A stretch of DNA of 64,000 nt from assembly GCA_025765595.1 (NCBI GenBank), contig JAIVFH010000014.1:124001-188000 (forward strand). The letters are read 5' to 3'. The notes under the pieces are model-generated. The model saw only the letters and a program-made list of their open reading frames with translations. It was not told the DNA's origin and did not search any database. The stretch is from Obelidium mucronatum. Taxonomy: Eukaryota > Chytridiomycota > Chytridiomycetes > Chytridiales > Chytriomycetaceae. How positions within the stretch are numbered: the stretch's first letter is position 1; the number at the start of each line of letters is the position of its first letter. The position numbers and the translations under genes are program-made. This document shows, one piece after another, positions 10,953-21,104 of this stretch.

Positions 10953-12310
10953 TCAATAAGAAGCACCGGTCCTCGCAACTGACTCCCATTTAGAAGAAAT
11001 GTAATCACCAAACGAGACTTTCTTCAGATCCAAAACATGATGATGCCGCCCTGCTGTCGCGTCCTCACTTTGATCACGAAACAAACTCAGATTTTTGATG
11101 CGTTCCAAGGCAATAGCACCATCAACGTCACCAACAGCAGCTTCCTTCATAAAATCGAAATCAGGCGGAACGATCGTTTCATAGGGCGGATAATAGAAAA
11201 ACACGAGAGATGTGCGATTGGGAAGATGACTGCCACCCCCACCACCACCACCCCGACCAAGTTGGCTGGATTCCTCTACCGTGACCCCAGGCGACGGCGA
11301 CAAGTCGAAGGAAATGACGCGATGCAAGGGGGAGATTATTTTCCCGTTCGTAATCACAGACAAATAGTCCCCAGCATTGACAATAAAACAGTCTTGCTCG
11401 GGAACGACAGTTTTCCATACAGTTGTTGTTTGTGTATCACCACCTCCGGCGGCGGCGGCGGCGCCGTTTTTTGTTGTTGTTGTTGATGACGACAACGCGA
11501 TTTGTAGGCCTGGCTTTGTGCTTCGAATCAATGTAAGGAATCCCCAATCTGTATGCGCGGAAGACCCGATACGATCCACGTGAGGTATAAACTTGTTGCT
11601 GTCTTTGGAAGCGTCCTTATCGTTTCCGCCGCCGCCCCCGCCGCCGCCGCCGCCCCCCGCGACACCACTGTTTTGATCAAATGTGGTGAAATCGAGGCCG
11701 CCTTTTCCGCGTCTTGTGTTGTTGTGACGCAGGTTTTTAGGTTTTGGTTTTCGGGTAACGCGAGTGCGAGAGCGCGGGTGATTGCACGCGATACGGAGGC
11801 GCATAGGGAGTGGTATTTGAGGAGGTTTGATTGGTTTGAATGGGAGAGGGATGGCGGGAATAGGTTGGGGCCTTGGAGTTTATTGGTTGTTGTGTTGGTG
11901 GACCCGCCGTAGCTGAAGGCTTCTTTGACTTCCAGTGCGGATCCACCGCTTTCATCTCCTATTACTTTTGGTTTTAGTGATTGAAAACGCCTGTTTTTTT
12001 AATATTGGTTTTTACCCATTCCCAGAAAGCCACGCACGAATCCACCGCGCTTCTCGGAACACTTTTTCTTCTCTGCTGAATCAATCGCAAACAGAGAATC
12101 GCAAGTTTCGAATATTTCAGTGTCGCTGCAGTTTCTGCTGTCGCCGCCGAGACTCAGTTTGGCTTGGAAGGCACCAACATCAGACAGCGCTTTCAGAATA
12201 TCGGCCGCTGTTTTGTGCATTTCGGCGCTGGCTTCGGCTGCGGTTCCATTTGTATGATGCAGTAGGGCGGTGATATCAATAACAGGAAGGTTGATTGTTT
12301 CAAAAGACAT
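10953..12310 (-). CDS. 2-oxoglutarate-Fe(II) oxygenase (isopenicillin-N-synthase-like), frame change in middle
   Basis: Exon 1 (12310-12016) starts MSFETINLPVIDITALL, the usual DIOX_N opening, and splices to 11958 to give GFLGMGDESGGSALEVKEAF, another family motif. The C-terminal part has the iron site and 2OG residues: HTDWGFLTLI (H and D), SPLHRVISF (second H) and PNRTSLVFF (Arg-x-Ser). So the catalytic residues are all present. However, the frame that contains KYHSLCASVSRAITRALALALP (11958 to about 11770) is not the frame of the HTD segment (about 11600 to 10953). No convincing GT-AG intron separates them; a C/G homopolymer-rich stretch lies at 11630-11665. Either an unusual intron, a base-calling error or a real frameshift must be invoked. 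Substrate unknown. It is convergent with MEX67, 112 bp apart. Confidence 0.7.
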
Positions 12311-12375
12311 GTTATTTTCATAGTCAACTCTGTCTTTTGGAATGCACACCAGAATAAATTCAACAGGGTGCACCA

Positions 12376-12585
12376 CATCTGCGCGGCTGTCAGTGTCTTG
12401 CGCTCAAGGGGCTGGTTGACGGTTTTTGTGACATCTTCAAAGTTGACCCTCACTTTGAAGTGATCAGCACATCTGCCCGCTTCACAAACTGGTGGAGCAG
12501 CCTCTTGAGCAAACCAGTTTGCCCAGCATGGGTCTTCAGGGCTGATGCGCGTGCCGAGTGAATGGTTGAGGTCGATTGTGGACAT
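12376..12585 (-). CDS. Short coding-like ORF upstream of the oxygenase, possible gene fragment
   Basis: From ATG at 12585 the minus strand reads MSTIDLNHSLGTRISPEDP and onward to a ...LERKTLTAAQM segment near 12378. The composition looks protein-like, but I recognise no family. Beyond 12378 the sensible continuation (VHPVEFILVCIPKDRV) is in the +1 frame and runs straight into the oxygenase start. It may be the 5' part of a decayed gene, an extra domain of the oxygenase broken by one base, or a chance ORF. Its first seven bases, ATGTCCA, form the left end of the 322-bp tandem repeat next to it, so its start codon region has been copied twice more. Confidence 0.3.
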
Positions 12586-13542
12586 TGTTTTTCCTTTCAA
12601 CAAAACAAAAAAAGCGTGCATGTTTCTAAGGACGCGTTGAAAAAGGAGTCATACTGCAAAAGAAGTAAACAACTGATTTTGTTTATATTCACGGCGCCAC
12701 TCATTCAAATCATAAATAGAAAAAAATTTGCCGAAAAAGAAAATTTTCATGTGAAGGAGACGGGATTCGTTCATGGGACCCGCACCAGGCAGCCCGACGC
12801 CCTAACCGGTTTCCTACAACACTACTGATATTAAAACACAAATCACATTGCAAGTACTTGCTCTCACTCCAGAATAAACAGAATTAACTTTTAGCTTTTT
12901 TGGACATTGTTTTTCCTTTCAACAAAACAAAAAAAGCGTGCATGTTTCTAAGGACGCGTTGAAAAAGGAGTCATACTGCAAAAGAAGTAAACAACTGATT
13001 TTGTTTATATTCACCGCGCCACTCACTCAAATCATAAACAGAAAAAAATTTGCCGAAAAAGAAAATTTTCATGTGAAGGAGACGGGATTCGTTCATGGGA
13101 CCCGCACCAGGCAGCCCGACGCCCTAACCGGTTTCCTACAACACTACTGATATTAAAACACAAATCACATTGCAAGTACTTGCTCTCACTCCAGAATAAA
13201 CAGAATTAACTTTTAGCTTTTTTGGACATTGTTTTTCCTTTCAACAAAACAAAAAAAGCGTGCATGTTTCTAAGGACGCGTTGAAAAAGGAGTCATACTG
13301 CAAAAGAAGTAAACAACTGATTTTGTTTATATTCACCGCGCCACTCACTCAAATCAAACAGAAAAAAATTTGCCGAAAAAGAAAATTTTCATGTGAAGGA
13401 GACGGGATTCGTTCATGGGACCCGCACCAGGCAGCCCGACGCCCTAACCGGTTTCCTACAACACTACTGATATTAAAACACAAATCACATTGCAAGTACT
13501 TGCTCTCACTCCAGAATAAACAGAATTAACTTTTAGCTTTTT
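12579..13542. repeat. Three tandem copies of a 322-bp unit
   Basis: Units at 12579-12900, 12901-13222 and 13223-about 13542 are nearly identical. Copy 1 differs at a few bases (for example CGGCGCC versus CCGCGCC, and CATTCAAATCATAAATAG versus CACTCAAATCATAAACAG). Copy 3 lacks two bases (AAATCAAACAG). Each unit starts with TGGACATTG and ends with a T run. Short ORFs seen on the plus strand in each copy (KDALKKESYCKRSK) have no ATG and no family resemblance, so I treat them as chance. The array lies between the oxygenase region and a protein kinase. Confidence 0.95.
12756..12810 (-). other. tRNA-like relic inside each tandem unit (copies 13078-13132, 13398-13452)
   Basis: Read on the minus strand, the segment has a D-loop-like GGTTAGGGCGTCGG, an intervening GC-rich arm, and GAACGAATCCCGTCTCC, which resembles a tRNA T-arm B box (GTTCGAATCCC) plus an acceptor 3' strand. 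A matching 5' acceptor strand (GGAGAC) is missing, so this is not a functional tRNA. It could be a degenerate tRNA or the head of a tRNA-derived short element. Confidence 0.3.
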
Positions 13543-13691
13543 TTGTTGCCTTCAAGTGCAGTCCGCGGCGTAAGGATCCAACAGTAACGACAGCTGAAAA
13601 AAGTCCCCAGGAAACTCGACTCAAAAACCAACACTTTAATCCAACAAGAACCAAAGCACATGACCGCCATTAGAAATAGTTAAAATGATTG

Positions 13692-14988
13692 CTACTGTCT
13701 GTTGATCACCAATTCGCATTCTTCTTTATCCATAATTTTGGCCAAGTTTTCCCTGAGATAAAGTTCTGCATAGTCCTCCAGTTCATTGTCGTCACAGGGA
13801 ATTGACCCGACAGGCGAGACACTTGTACAATGAGGCTTTGCTCCGAGAGATTCAACCATTCCTTTAGCCGTCTCCCAAACTTCTGATGCTTTGGAACGAT
13901 TTTCAGGAGCACCAGATAACATGCTCTGTACCAGTCTCTGAAACTTGCTGTTCCAATCATTCAGAATAAAGCTGTTCAATGTTGGGAACGAGATCTGCGT
14001 AGAATCCACTGGCAAACTCTTCTTTCAGACTTTTTTGACCAAAGAACAGAAGTGCAATCTCCATAAAAACCAGACCAAGAGAGAAAATATCACCCTTTCT
14101 TCCAACCTTTCCATCAAATTGTTCTGGGGGCAAATACGCACGAGTACCTTGAACCTTGACAGACTTTGAATCAGTGTCAAACGCTTTCGATAGACCAAAA
14201 TCACAAATCACAGGCAATAAATCGGCATCCAGCAGCACGTTCTCGGGCTTGATGTCTTGATGCTTAATGTTCTTCTTGTGCAAGGCACATAACCCCGATG
14301 CTAAACAAGCCATCCAATCAGTAATGAGAATCAGCTTTTCTTTGCTTGTGCGTTGCGTCCACCAGGGCATTTCGTGCGACCTCTCAAGAAACGTGTTTAG
14401 ATCTAATTCGCACCAAGGATGCATCACGAGGCAAGTGCGATTCTCTTGTTGATAGGCACACCGAAGGTGGAGAAGATGCGGATTTCTGGTATCGGTGGCC
14501 AACCGAAGGATTTTGATTTCCATCATTATCTTTCCCACATTGAAGTTGTCACTGATGGTCTTCCTTGCGTAAGAGTTGTCCCCTTCAAACACCTTTTCTA
14601 CCATTCCATAACCCCCTGCTCGAAGATTTGTGTGAGAGTCTACCACAAAGGGGATGAAGTCAAGTGGACCCAAGATTCTGAATTCTTGGGGTTCGAGAGA
14701 GACAGCAAAGAATGCAGACTGAGCAAGGAGGAAATCGTTGGCTTCAGGATAAGAGTACTTGAGATTCTGAATAAGACATGCTTCAGAAAGAGGCAAGTGT
14801 TGGTCTTTGATTCCAGCCTTCACGAAGTCAACAATAAGCTCATTCTCTACGATTGATGACTTAATGATGTCCAAGGTCTTCTGTAAGTTCTTGATGACAT
14901 AGTCGCCAATAGAGAACGAAGAGCTGTGTTTGTATGGGACTGCGAAATCGACTCCAGGACAAGCAGCAGAGAGGTCTTCAAGATTCAT
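13692..14988 (-). pseudogene. Protein kinase with a one-base frameshift near its C-terminus
   Basis: From ATG 14988 the frame encodes an N-terminal alpha-helical part of about 120 residues and then a protein kinase domain: glycine loop AGGYGMVEKV, lysine in YARKTI, catalytic loop IKHQDIKPENVLLD, CDFGLSKAF, and PPEQFDGKVGRKGDIFSLGL for the APE-to-DxWS region. The catalytic motif is HQD instead of HRD, while K, N and DFG are kept. The frame stops at 13957 after EQLYSE, but the next frame carries on with NDWNSKFQRLVQSML and a plausible C-lobe to 13692. One missing A would restore continuity, so this is a recent frameshift, a sequencing error, or a truncated but active kinase. No intron fits. Family resembles the tyrosine-kinase-like kinases expanded in early fungi; partner unknown. 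Confidence 0.7.
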
Positions 14989-15164
14989 TTTCTTTCAACA
15001 ACAAAAAAACAATTTGGGCTCTTTGATTGTGAACAAAGCTTTTTTAGTTTTTGAAGCACAGACTGTCCAGGATGAGAATTACTCCGCTGCTTTCACTTTG
15101 TCATTGAGGCTGTACTGTTCAAATATTAGGGTTGAAAACTACAACAATTCTCTTGTGTTTAAAA

Positions 15165-16720
15165 CTATAGTTCCAAAAACTGCTTTTTCTGCCGAAAGTA
15201 CTGATCCAGTCGCAGCTTGCAATACGTGACATAATCAAACTCCAAATCCGATATCTCGGCTTGAACGAGACTCCAAATAGACCACCCAAGATTCGCAGCA
15301 AGGGAATATTTGTTGACTTCTGCATACAGCCGATCGATTTCTTCCTCCGTCACTTCCGTCTTCTCATTCTTCTTCTCGTCATCGACTCCTTCATTCCACG
15401 CCTCCAAATATGCACGTAGGAACTGCCGCTGAAAATCCTTGTCAGGATAAAGGTCCCATTCGCAATCAAACCCGGCATGTTCACAAAAGTGGTTTCCAAT
15501 GTCGAAGCCTCGCGGATTATAAGCTCCGTACTCGTAATCAATAACTAGACAGAAAGAGAGAAAAAAAGGAGAAGGAGATACATTCAGATACATGAAACTA
15601 AAGCGATACCCTCAAAGACTGACTCACAATCAACTTTATCCGTTGCAGCATTGTAAATGATGTTATTTGGGTTCACGTCACCGTGGCTAAAAACAAGTGG
15701 GGAGTTGACCTTGGCCAACTCGCACTCCAGGTGGGTCAATTCCTTCTGCAGTCGCTCAACAGTTACAAACGCACGAACGCTTGCTTCGACGGACGGATTT
15801 GAAAACTTTTTTGGAACTTCAGAGAGCCATTGGTTGTATGTTTCGAACAGGCGTGGTTTCGGTTCAATCAAATCGCTGGCGTTTACTCGATGCCATTTCG
15901 CCAGATGGCGTGCAACGAGCGATGACTTTCGGGGATGTCTGACGTCGGAAATCGTAAACGGTATTCCTTCTGTGCATTTCGTGTTATTCAAACAGCTTCC
16001 TTGAAAAATTATAAATAACGTTTATACCCATATATCCATAAATGAAGCCATTGCTAAATCGGCCGTGAACTTTTGGACATAATCCAAATCGCGAGAGAGC
16101 AATAAAATTCTACAAATCTCTTTCAACAAACCAGGCTCAAAAAAAAAATTCGGGTACTAACAATCATTTCCTGGTCCCGATCAATAATCGCATCTGTTCC
16201 TTTCCCATACGTTCGAATCAAAACAGTTTCGCCATTCCATTTGCATTTTACCACTATTTGAACCAGTAAAAGTCATTAAAATCCAAAACTCTCGTTAGGT
16301 GAGACATTTACATTTGCTAAGTGACGACAGTGTTAAAATCCAAAATAGAAAAGGTTGTTTGAACTAGAGCTATTTACTCACTTTGTCAGTCCATGTGTTT
16401 GAAGGACGAATTTGGCCTCGGAAACTGTCCAATGTGGAAATGCCCACTCAACAACATGTCTGGTTCCGTCCTACAACACCCCAAAAAGCTAATCAGCTTT
16501 TGTTTTCATTCTTTGCGGTACTTTGATTCCCTCATCTCACCATTAGTTGGTCGTGGTCCATCACAAAATCAAAGGTTGGAATGTTTTCGAAGGAGGCTGA
16601 TTCCTGTTCTTTGAGTGTAACTGAAGACGATTGCTGAAGTTGTTGTTGCTGTTTTTGCTGTTGTTGCTGGTCATTGGTGCAGCTCTGCGGAGCCTTGGTT
16701 GTCTTCAAAGTGAGAGCCAT
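15165..16720 (-). CDS. EKI1: Ethanolamine/choline kinase with a 5-nt microexon
   Basis: Exons 16720-16541, 16470-16382, 16316-16312, 16253-16162, 16109-16028, 15999-15628 and 15544-15165 join in frame to 399 residues. Motifs in order: GLTNKLVKCKW, VLIRTYGKGTD (ATP-site loop), GLCPKVHGRF and NGFIYGYMG, SHGDVNPNNIIY (Brenner motif), FIDYEYGAYNPRGFDIGNHF (kinase motif), and YPDKDFQRQFLRAYLEAW. This is the ethanolamine kinase pattern, the first step of the CDP-ethanolamine route to phosphatidylethanolamine, in the cytosol. The third exon is only CAAAT; it is needed to make the conserved TNKL (family GITNKL), and it has proper TTAG and GTAAAT borders. The N-terminus has a Gln-rich stretch (QQQQQKQQQQLQQ). 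Start at 16720 is tentative; an upstream in-frame ATG exists. Confidence 0.85.
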
Positions 16721-16968
16721 GTGTGTGTTTGTTATGGTGCCAATTTGTGCCATCCACAAAAAGAAAAAAAAATCGAAAGTAGCCACATGTTGCCCCCAAA
16801 TCGTGTTGAGCATGCCATGTAGCAAGTGTCTCAAAACCAACAACAAACAAACACAGTGAGTTCAGTATTTCAACTTGGACTTTGAACAAAAATGTATACC
16901 CCCAAAAACAACAAACCAACAACACCAAAACATTTCAACTCCACAACAACACACTGATTTGTAATCAA

Positions 16969-19093
16969 TCAGTCATCCCAATCCTCTCCATCATCATCAC
17001 TATCTTCACTATCCGAAGCCATCGCTCCCTTTCTACCAGCCAATGCTGCACTTAGAGCTGCCGCTAAGTCATCGCTGCTTCCCCCAGCCCCAGAATTCGA
17101 CTGGGCAATGGGAGGAGGCTCGTTTCGTGGTGTTTGCTTCAGGGCACTGATGCCTCCTGCACCTCTAATCGCAGCCAACAAGTCTCCCTTATCCGCCCCT
17201 CCTCCTACTGGCGGGCGAGGAGCTGACACGGCGGGCGCAGAATCCCGGGGAGGTGCCGGTGGCGGCATTGGCATTCCCGGGCCAGGAGGTGGCGGCGGTG
17301 GAGGAATTCCTATCCAAGCATCATTAGCCACAATCAAAAAAAGACTAGGGATATACAAACCTCCGCCCATTGGTGGAGGTGGAGGTGGAGGTGGCGGCGC
17401 TGACGATCCATAGCTTGAAGAAACATTCATCATTAGCTGAGTTCAGTATAACAAATCCCCTTACTTTGAGTAGTCAGAGTCGTTGCTTCGGGGAGGGGGG
17501 CGAGGAGGCGCTACTGCAGATATGCTTGGGGCAGCACTACGTGAATTGTAACTTGGAAGATCTGGACGAGACGGGGCAAGAGGCGCTTGGCGGGCAGGAG
17601 GTGGTGGAGGGTCGTTTCTCGATGGGATAGGCGGCGGGTCGTATCTTGCTGGGGGTGCCGGCGGATCGTTTCGACTTGGAGCAGGTGGTGCTGACGATCT
17701 CGTTGGAGGGGGGGGTGGAGGTTGACGACGAGAAGGTGGAGGAGGGGGAGGAGCACGGCGAGCTGAAAACAAAAGTGGTGAATCGGCTGGTGGTGAAACT
17801 TTCAATTACTTCACCCACAATTTGAAGCAGTACTGGGTGGCGCAGCAGCAGGCATTCCAGCTGCGCCCGAGTGTTCCTTCATAAACTTCTGCACGAACTT
17901 GGCAGTCTTCTTGTCCGCCAGTTGTTCCTAAAGAAGACAACATCATCAGTCTACCTTTCCAACAACAAGGGACAAATGCTACCTCCGTAATTCCGGCTTT
18001 GGCAAAAATCGCCTTCCACTCCATTGGGATATTTTGCGCAGTAAATCCAGAGTTTGGATTGAATCCAACATGACTGACGTGTTCAAAGTTCGTGGGTCCG
18101 GAAATCATACTCTTGTCAATTTTTCCACCACTCGCTGTACCACTCTTCTTCTTCTTGTCTTTCTTCGTGCTGGAGGCATCTGCATCTTTGTCTTTCTTTT
18201 TTCTACCAAAGGAAAAGAATCCACCACCACTTCCGGTGCTGTTGGTCGTTGTGGTTGTGCTCACATTACTGTCGCGTTTGATGTCAGAATCGTCCCTAAC
18301 ATTCTTTTTATCCACGATGGTTGGAGTAGCAGCATGACCCATTGGTGCTGACACAGATTTATTCAGCGCAGGTGGCAGAGCAAGCGAAGTGCTTTGCTGT
18401 GGCGACCGTTGGGGCAAGGAAGGGGCCTGGTGAGGTTTGGGGTTCGCCTGTGGCGGTGGCTGATACGCTGAGTTGACAGAGCCAATCGACGTACGGCCTT
18501 GACTTTGGCTGTTTCTCGATCCGGAAGCAACAGAGGAGGCTATATCCGTCAGACAAGAGTAAAAATCGTTGGCCTCAGTTTCGTCAGCAAATGACAGAGC
18601 AGCGTAGCAGCGGTCTCTCTGGATGCACAAGTTAACTTCAAGGTAGGAATTGCCCAAGGAATCAACGCTTACCTGAGATGGAAATGTGTGGAAATACGGT
18701 CTGTCGGCGTTGTATTTCCAATCGGATCCTCCAACATCAACTGTAAACACAGAGCGGCGATCCTAGAAAAAATCAAGAGGAGGACACGATAAGCAAGGGC
18801 ACGAGGCGAGGGGCAACCGAGACACATACCCGCAGGTCGATTAGGTGCACCTGCGTCACGCGGCCGGCAGCAATCACGGCAGCGCCCGTATGCTCGAGAC
18901 GCCACGAACCGCTGCCTTCGTTGGCCAGGTAGAGACGCGCCGCCACGGCCGCCAGCGCCTGTTGCAGTCAGTAAGTGGTAAGCGGTGAGTGCGGGTCGGG
19001 TTAGCCGCGGCGCGCGTGAGTGCGGGCGTGCGTGCGTACCTCGCCGGAAACGGCCGTCGAAGCGGCGTTTGCTTCGCTGGCGGTGAGAGACAT
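16969..19093 (-). CDS. WASP family actin nucleation promoter (WH1-CRIB-PolyPro-WH2-A)
   Basis: Eight exons (19093-19040, 18958-18830, 18762-18673, 18618-17983, 17927-17819, 17762-17465, 17413-17361, 17309-16969) give 569 residues from MSLTASEANAAS. WH1 domain in residues 20-120 (RLYLANEGSGSWRLEHTG; VFTVDVGGSDWKY; YFHTFPSQRDRCYAALSFAD, the last restored by removing a 54-nt intron). A Lys-rich basic patch precedes a CRIB/GBD (ISGPTNFEHVSHVGF). Proline runs follow, then one WH2 (DLLAAIRGAGGISALKQT) and an acidic end EDSDDDGEDWDD with the Trp that binds Arp2/3. Cdc42 or Rac binding would relieve autoinhibition. WASP with CRIB is present in amoeboid or crawling fungi, not in yeasts. It is divergent from SPT20 with 62 bp between start codons. 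Confidence 0.88.
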
Positions 19094-19155
19094 CAAGTTC
19101 GAAGTAGAGGAAGTTATTATTGGAAGAAGTTCCACGAAAACCCTCGAAACCCCAA

Positions 19156-21031
19156 ATGCGCATCGAAGTATTCCCAACGCATCTGCGCTTCGCCGCCACG
19201 GCCGAGGGCGAAAGCGAGCACCACCAGCACAACGCGTCCCTTGGGGTGAGTGCGTGTGTTGGCGGCCGGATCAGCCAACTACTCCATCAACCGCAACCAC
19301 CCTCCGAACTAAACCGACCAATGCCAGAGCATCACAGACACTTTGCGCAACCAACTTCTGACTGCCGCAAACTCGTCGCTTTTTACGCCGGGCGACTTTC
19401 GAAATGGCAAAGCGAAAGTCGAAGTCTACGATTATCGCTTTCTGAACTTGGCCAATGCCGGAAGCAACAGCAGCAATGAATCCGCGCGCTTTGGTGGTGC
19501 GGTCAGTGGCAGCAATGTCGGCGGTGGTGCCAGCCACCTCCAACACCAAAAGCAACATCCCCACCACCAATTGGTTCCCTCAATAGTCGAATTTGAATTG
19601 GTTCAAACAGAAGGAGCAATATGCCAAGCGATTGCAGAGCTAATATCCAGGGAGGCAGATCCTGCTGTACGAGAACGGCTTTTAAGTTCAGCTGCAGAGA
19701 TAGAGGCCAGGATACTGGTAATTCATTTTAGTACTGAACCAGACGCGACGGTTCTTGTTTTTATATGACGATGGCTTATTATGTTTTCTATCAGGTTGAA
19801 ACAGAACCTCCCCTATGTCTTGATCCGTCGCCTCTTGTTGAGCGAAAGGCATCAATGGAAGCATATAATGCGTCCAAGTATAAAGTCCCTGTTCCTCCAC
19901 TTGCATTCCAAAAGAGCTCAGGTGGTGTTGAAAAAGTCAAGCCGTCAGCACCAGTTCCATCAACAGCAGTTTCGTCACCCGAAGTTCCATACAGCAAAAC
20001 TCACAAGAGCCCACCTTTGTCATCATTAAAGAATACAACCTCAAATATAACATCTTCTCAACAAGTAACGACGCCACCCTCCGCGACGGGATTAGAGGAC
20101 AGGAAAGATTCTGGTCATCAAATCTCCCAACTACAGCAGCACCAGCAACAAGAGTCAAAGCATTCAAAATTCCACCGACTAATGCTCGTATCTGACCTTA
20201 CCAATGGTGGAACAAGTGGCACACATGGTCTCATGCGTGAAGGGGATGGAACCGGCGGTGCAAGTGGGGGCGCCTCCAATGGTGTTGGATCCAACTCTGT
20301 TGGAAATAATGGAAATGGATCTGGTGGTACCAGTGGTGGAAGCGGCGGCGGCGGCGGAACGGGATTGACGCTTGGGAATGGAGACTCAACTGGCTTCCAA
20401 CCCCGTTTCTCTAAACTGTCGTTCATCGAAGATTATCGTAAGAGAAAGAGAAATTTCGACGCCGACATCATGTATGGTTTGGATACTAGGAAGAAAATGG
20501 GTTTGTTAACACCAGATTGTTGAGACTGCTGATTGTTGATTACCCTCAAAGCAAAATCAGAAAAGAAGACGGCAACATCTATGACCGAGCCTGAATACGC
20601 AGCCTTAAATGGAATGAAGGTAGTACGAACTGTCCGCTTTGAACAGAATCTTCAGAAAGGTAGGAAGAAAATCGGTTGAAGATGAACTGTCTTAACACGG
20701 AACAAACCACTCAGGAACGGTATATACCATTTTAAACATTGTTGAAACTGGAACCCCCGATGAATACGAAGCCATTCTTCGTGTTGGGAATGAAGCTGGT
20801 AATGCCGTCGGGCTTTACTCTGGAACTTTGAGGTTTCTGCTTTTGGATATTTCAAACCACCGAAATTCAAGAAACTAAATAGTTTTACTTCTTCTTTGCA
20901 GATATCCTGTTGGTAACATGTTGGCGGTTGATAATTACTTGGGGTACTTCAAGAGTTTCTATGGATTGACAAACAAAATGACGGGGGTTCTAGTGACGAT
21001 GGGGAAGGATGGTACAGCAAATCAGAGTTAA
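19156..21031 (+). CDS. SPT20: SAGA complex subunit SPT20 (FAM48/SUPT20H family)
   Basis: Six exons (19156-19245, 19328-19717, 19795-20500, 20552-20659, 20715-20832, 20902-21031) encode 513 residues from MRIEVFPTHLRFA. Family motifs: KAKVEVYDYRF, VEFELVQTEGAICQAI, and, across the exon 2-3 junction, ARILVETEPPLCLDPSPLV, which is the hallmark ILLxTxPPLCLDPxPxV of Spt20. A Ser/Gly/Gln-rich middle is followed by a conserved tail (RTVRFEQNLQKGTVYTILNI; VGNMLAVDNYLGYFKSFYG). Spt20 keeps the SAGA histone acetyltransferase/coactivator complex together in the nucleus. Gene structure is simple and complete; a short intergenic gap (73 bp) with AATAAATAAA separates it from the next gene. Confidence 0.85.
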
Positions 21032-21104
21032 ATACGGATTGATGACGCATCCAGACGGAAAGAATCATTTTGTTCCGGCACTCTTTCCGTATAATAAATA
21101 AATC

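Noticed and set aside
12938..13529. Plus-strand ORFs repeated in the tandem array (KDALKKESYCKRSK)
   Set aside because: No ATG start, no resemblance to a family, and disrupted differently in copy 3; chance frames in the repeat.
12579..13542. CRISPR array
   Set aside because: The repeats are 322 bp and directly adjacent, with no spacers, and the genome is eukaryotic.
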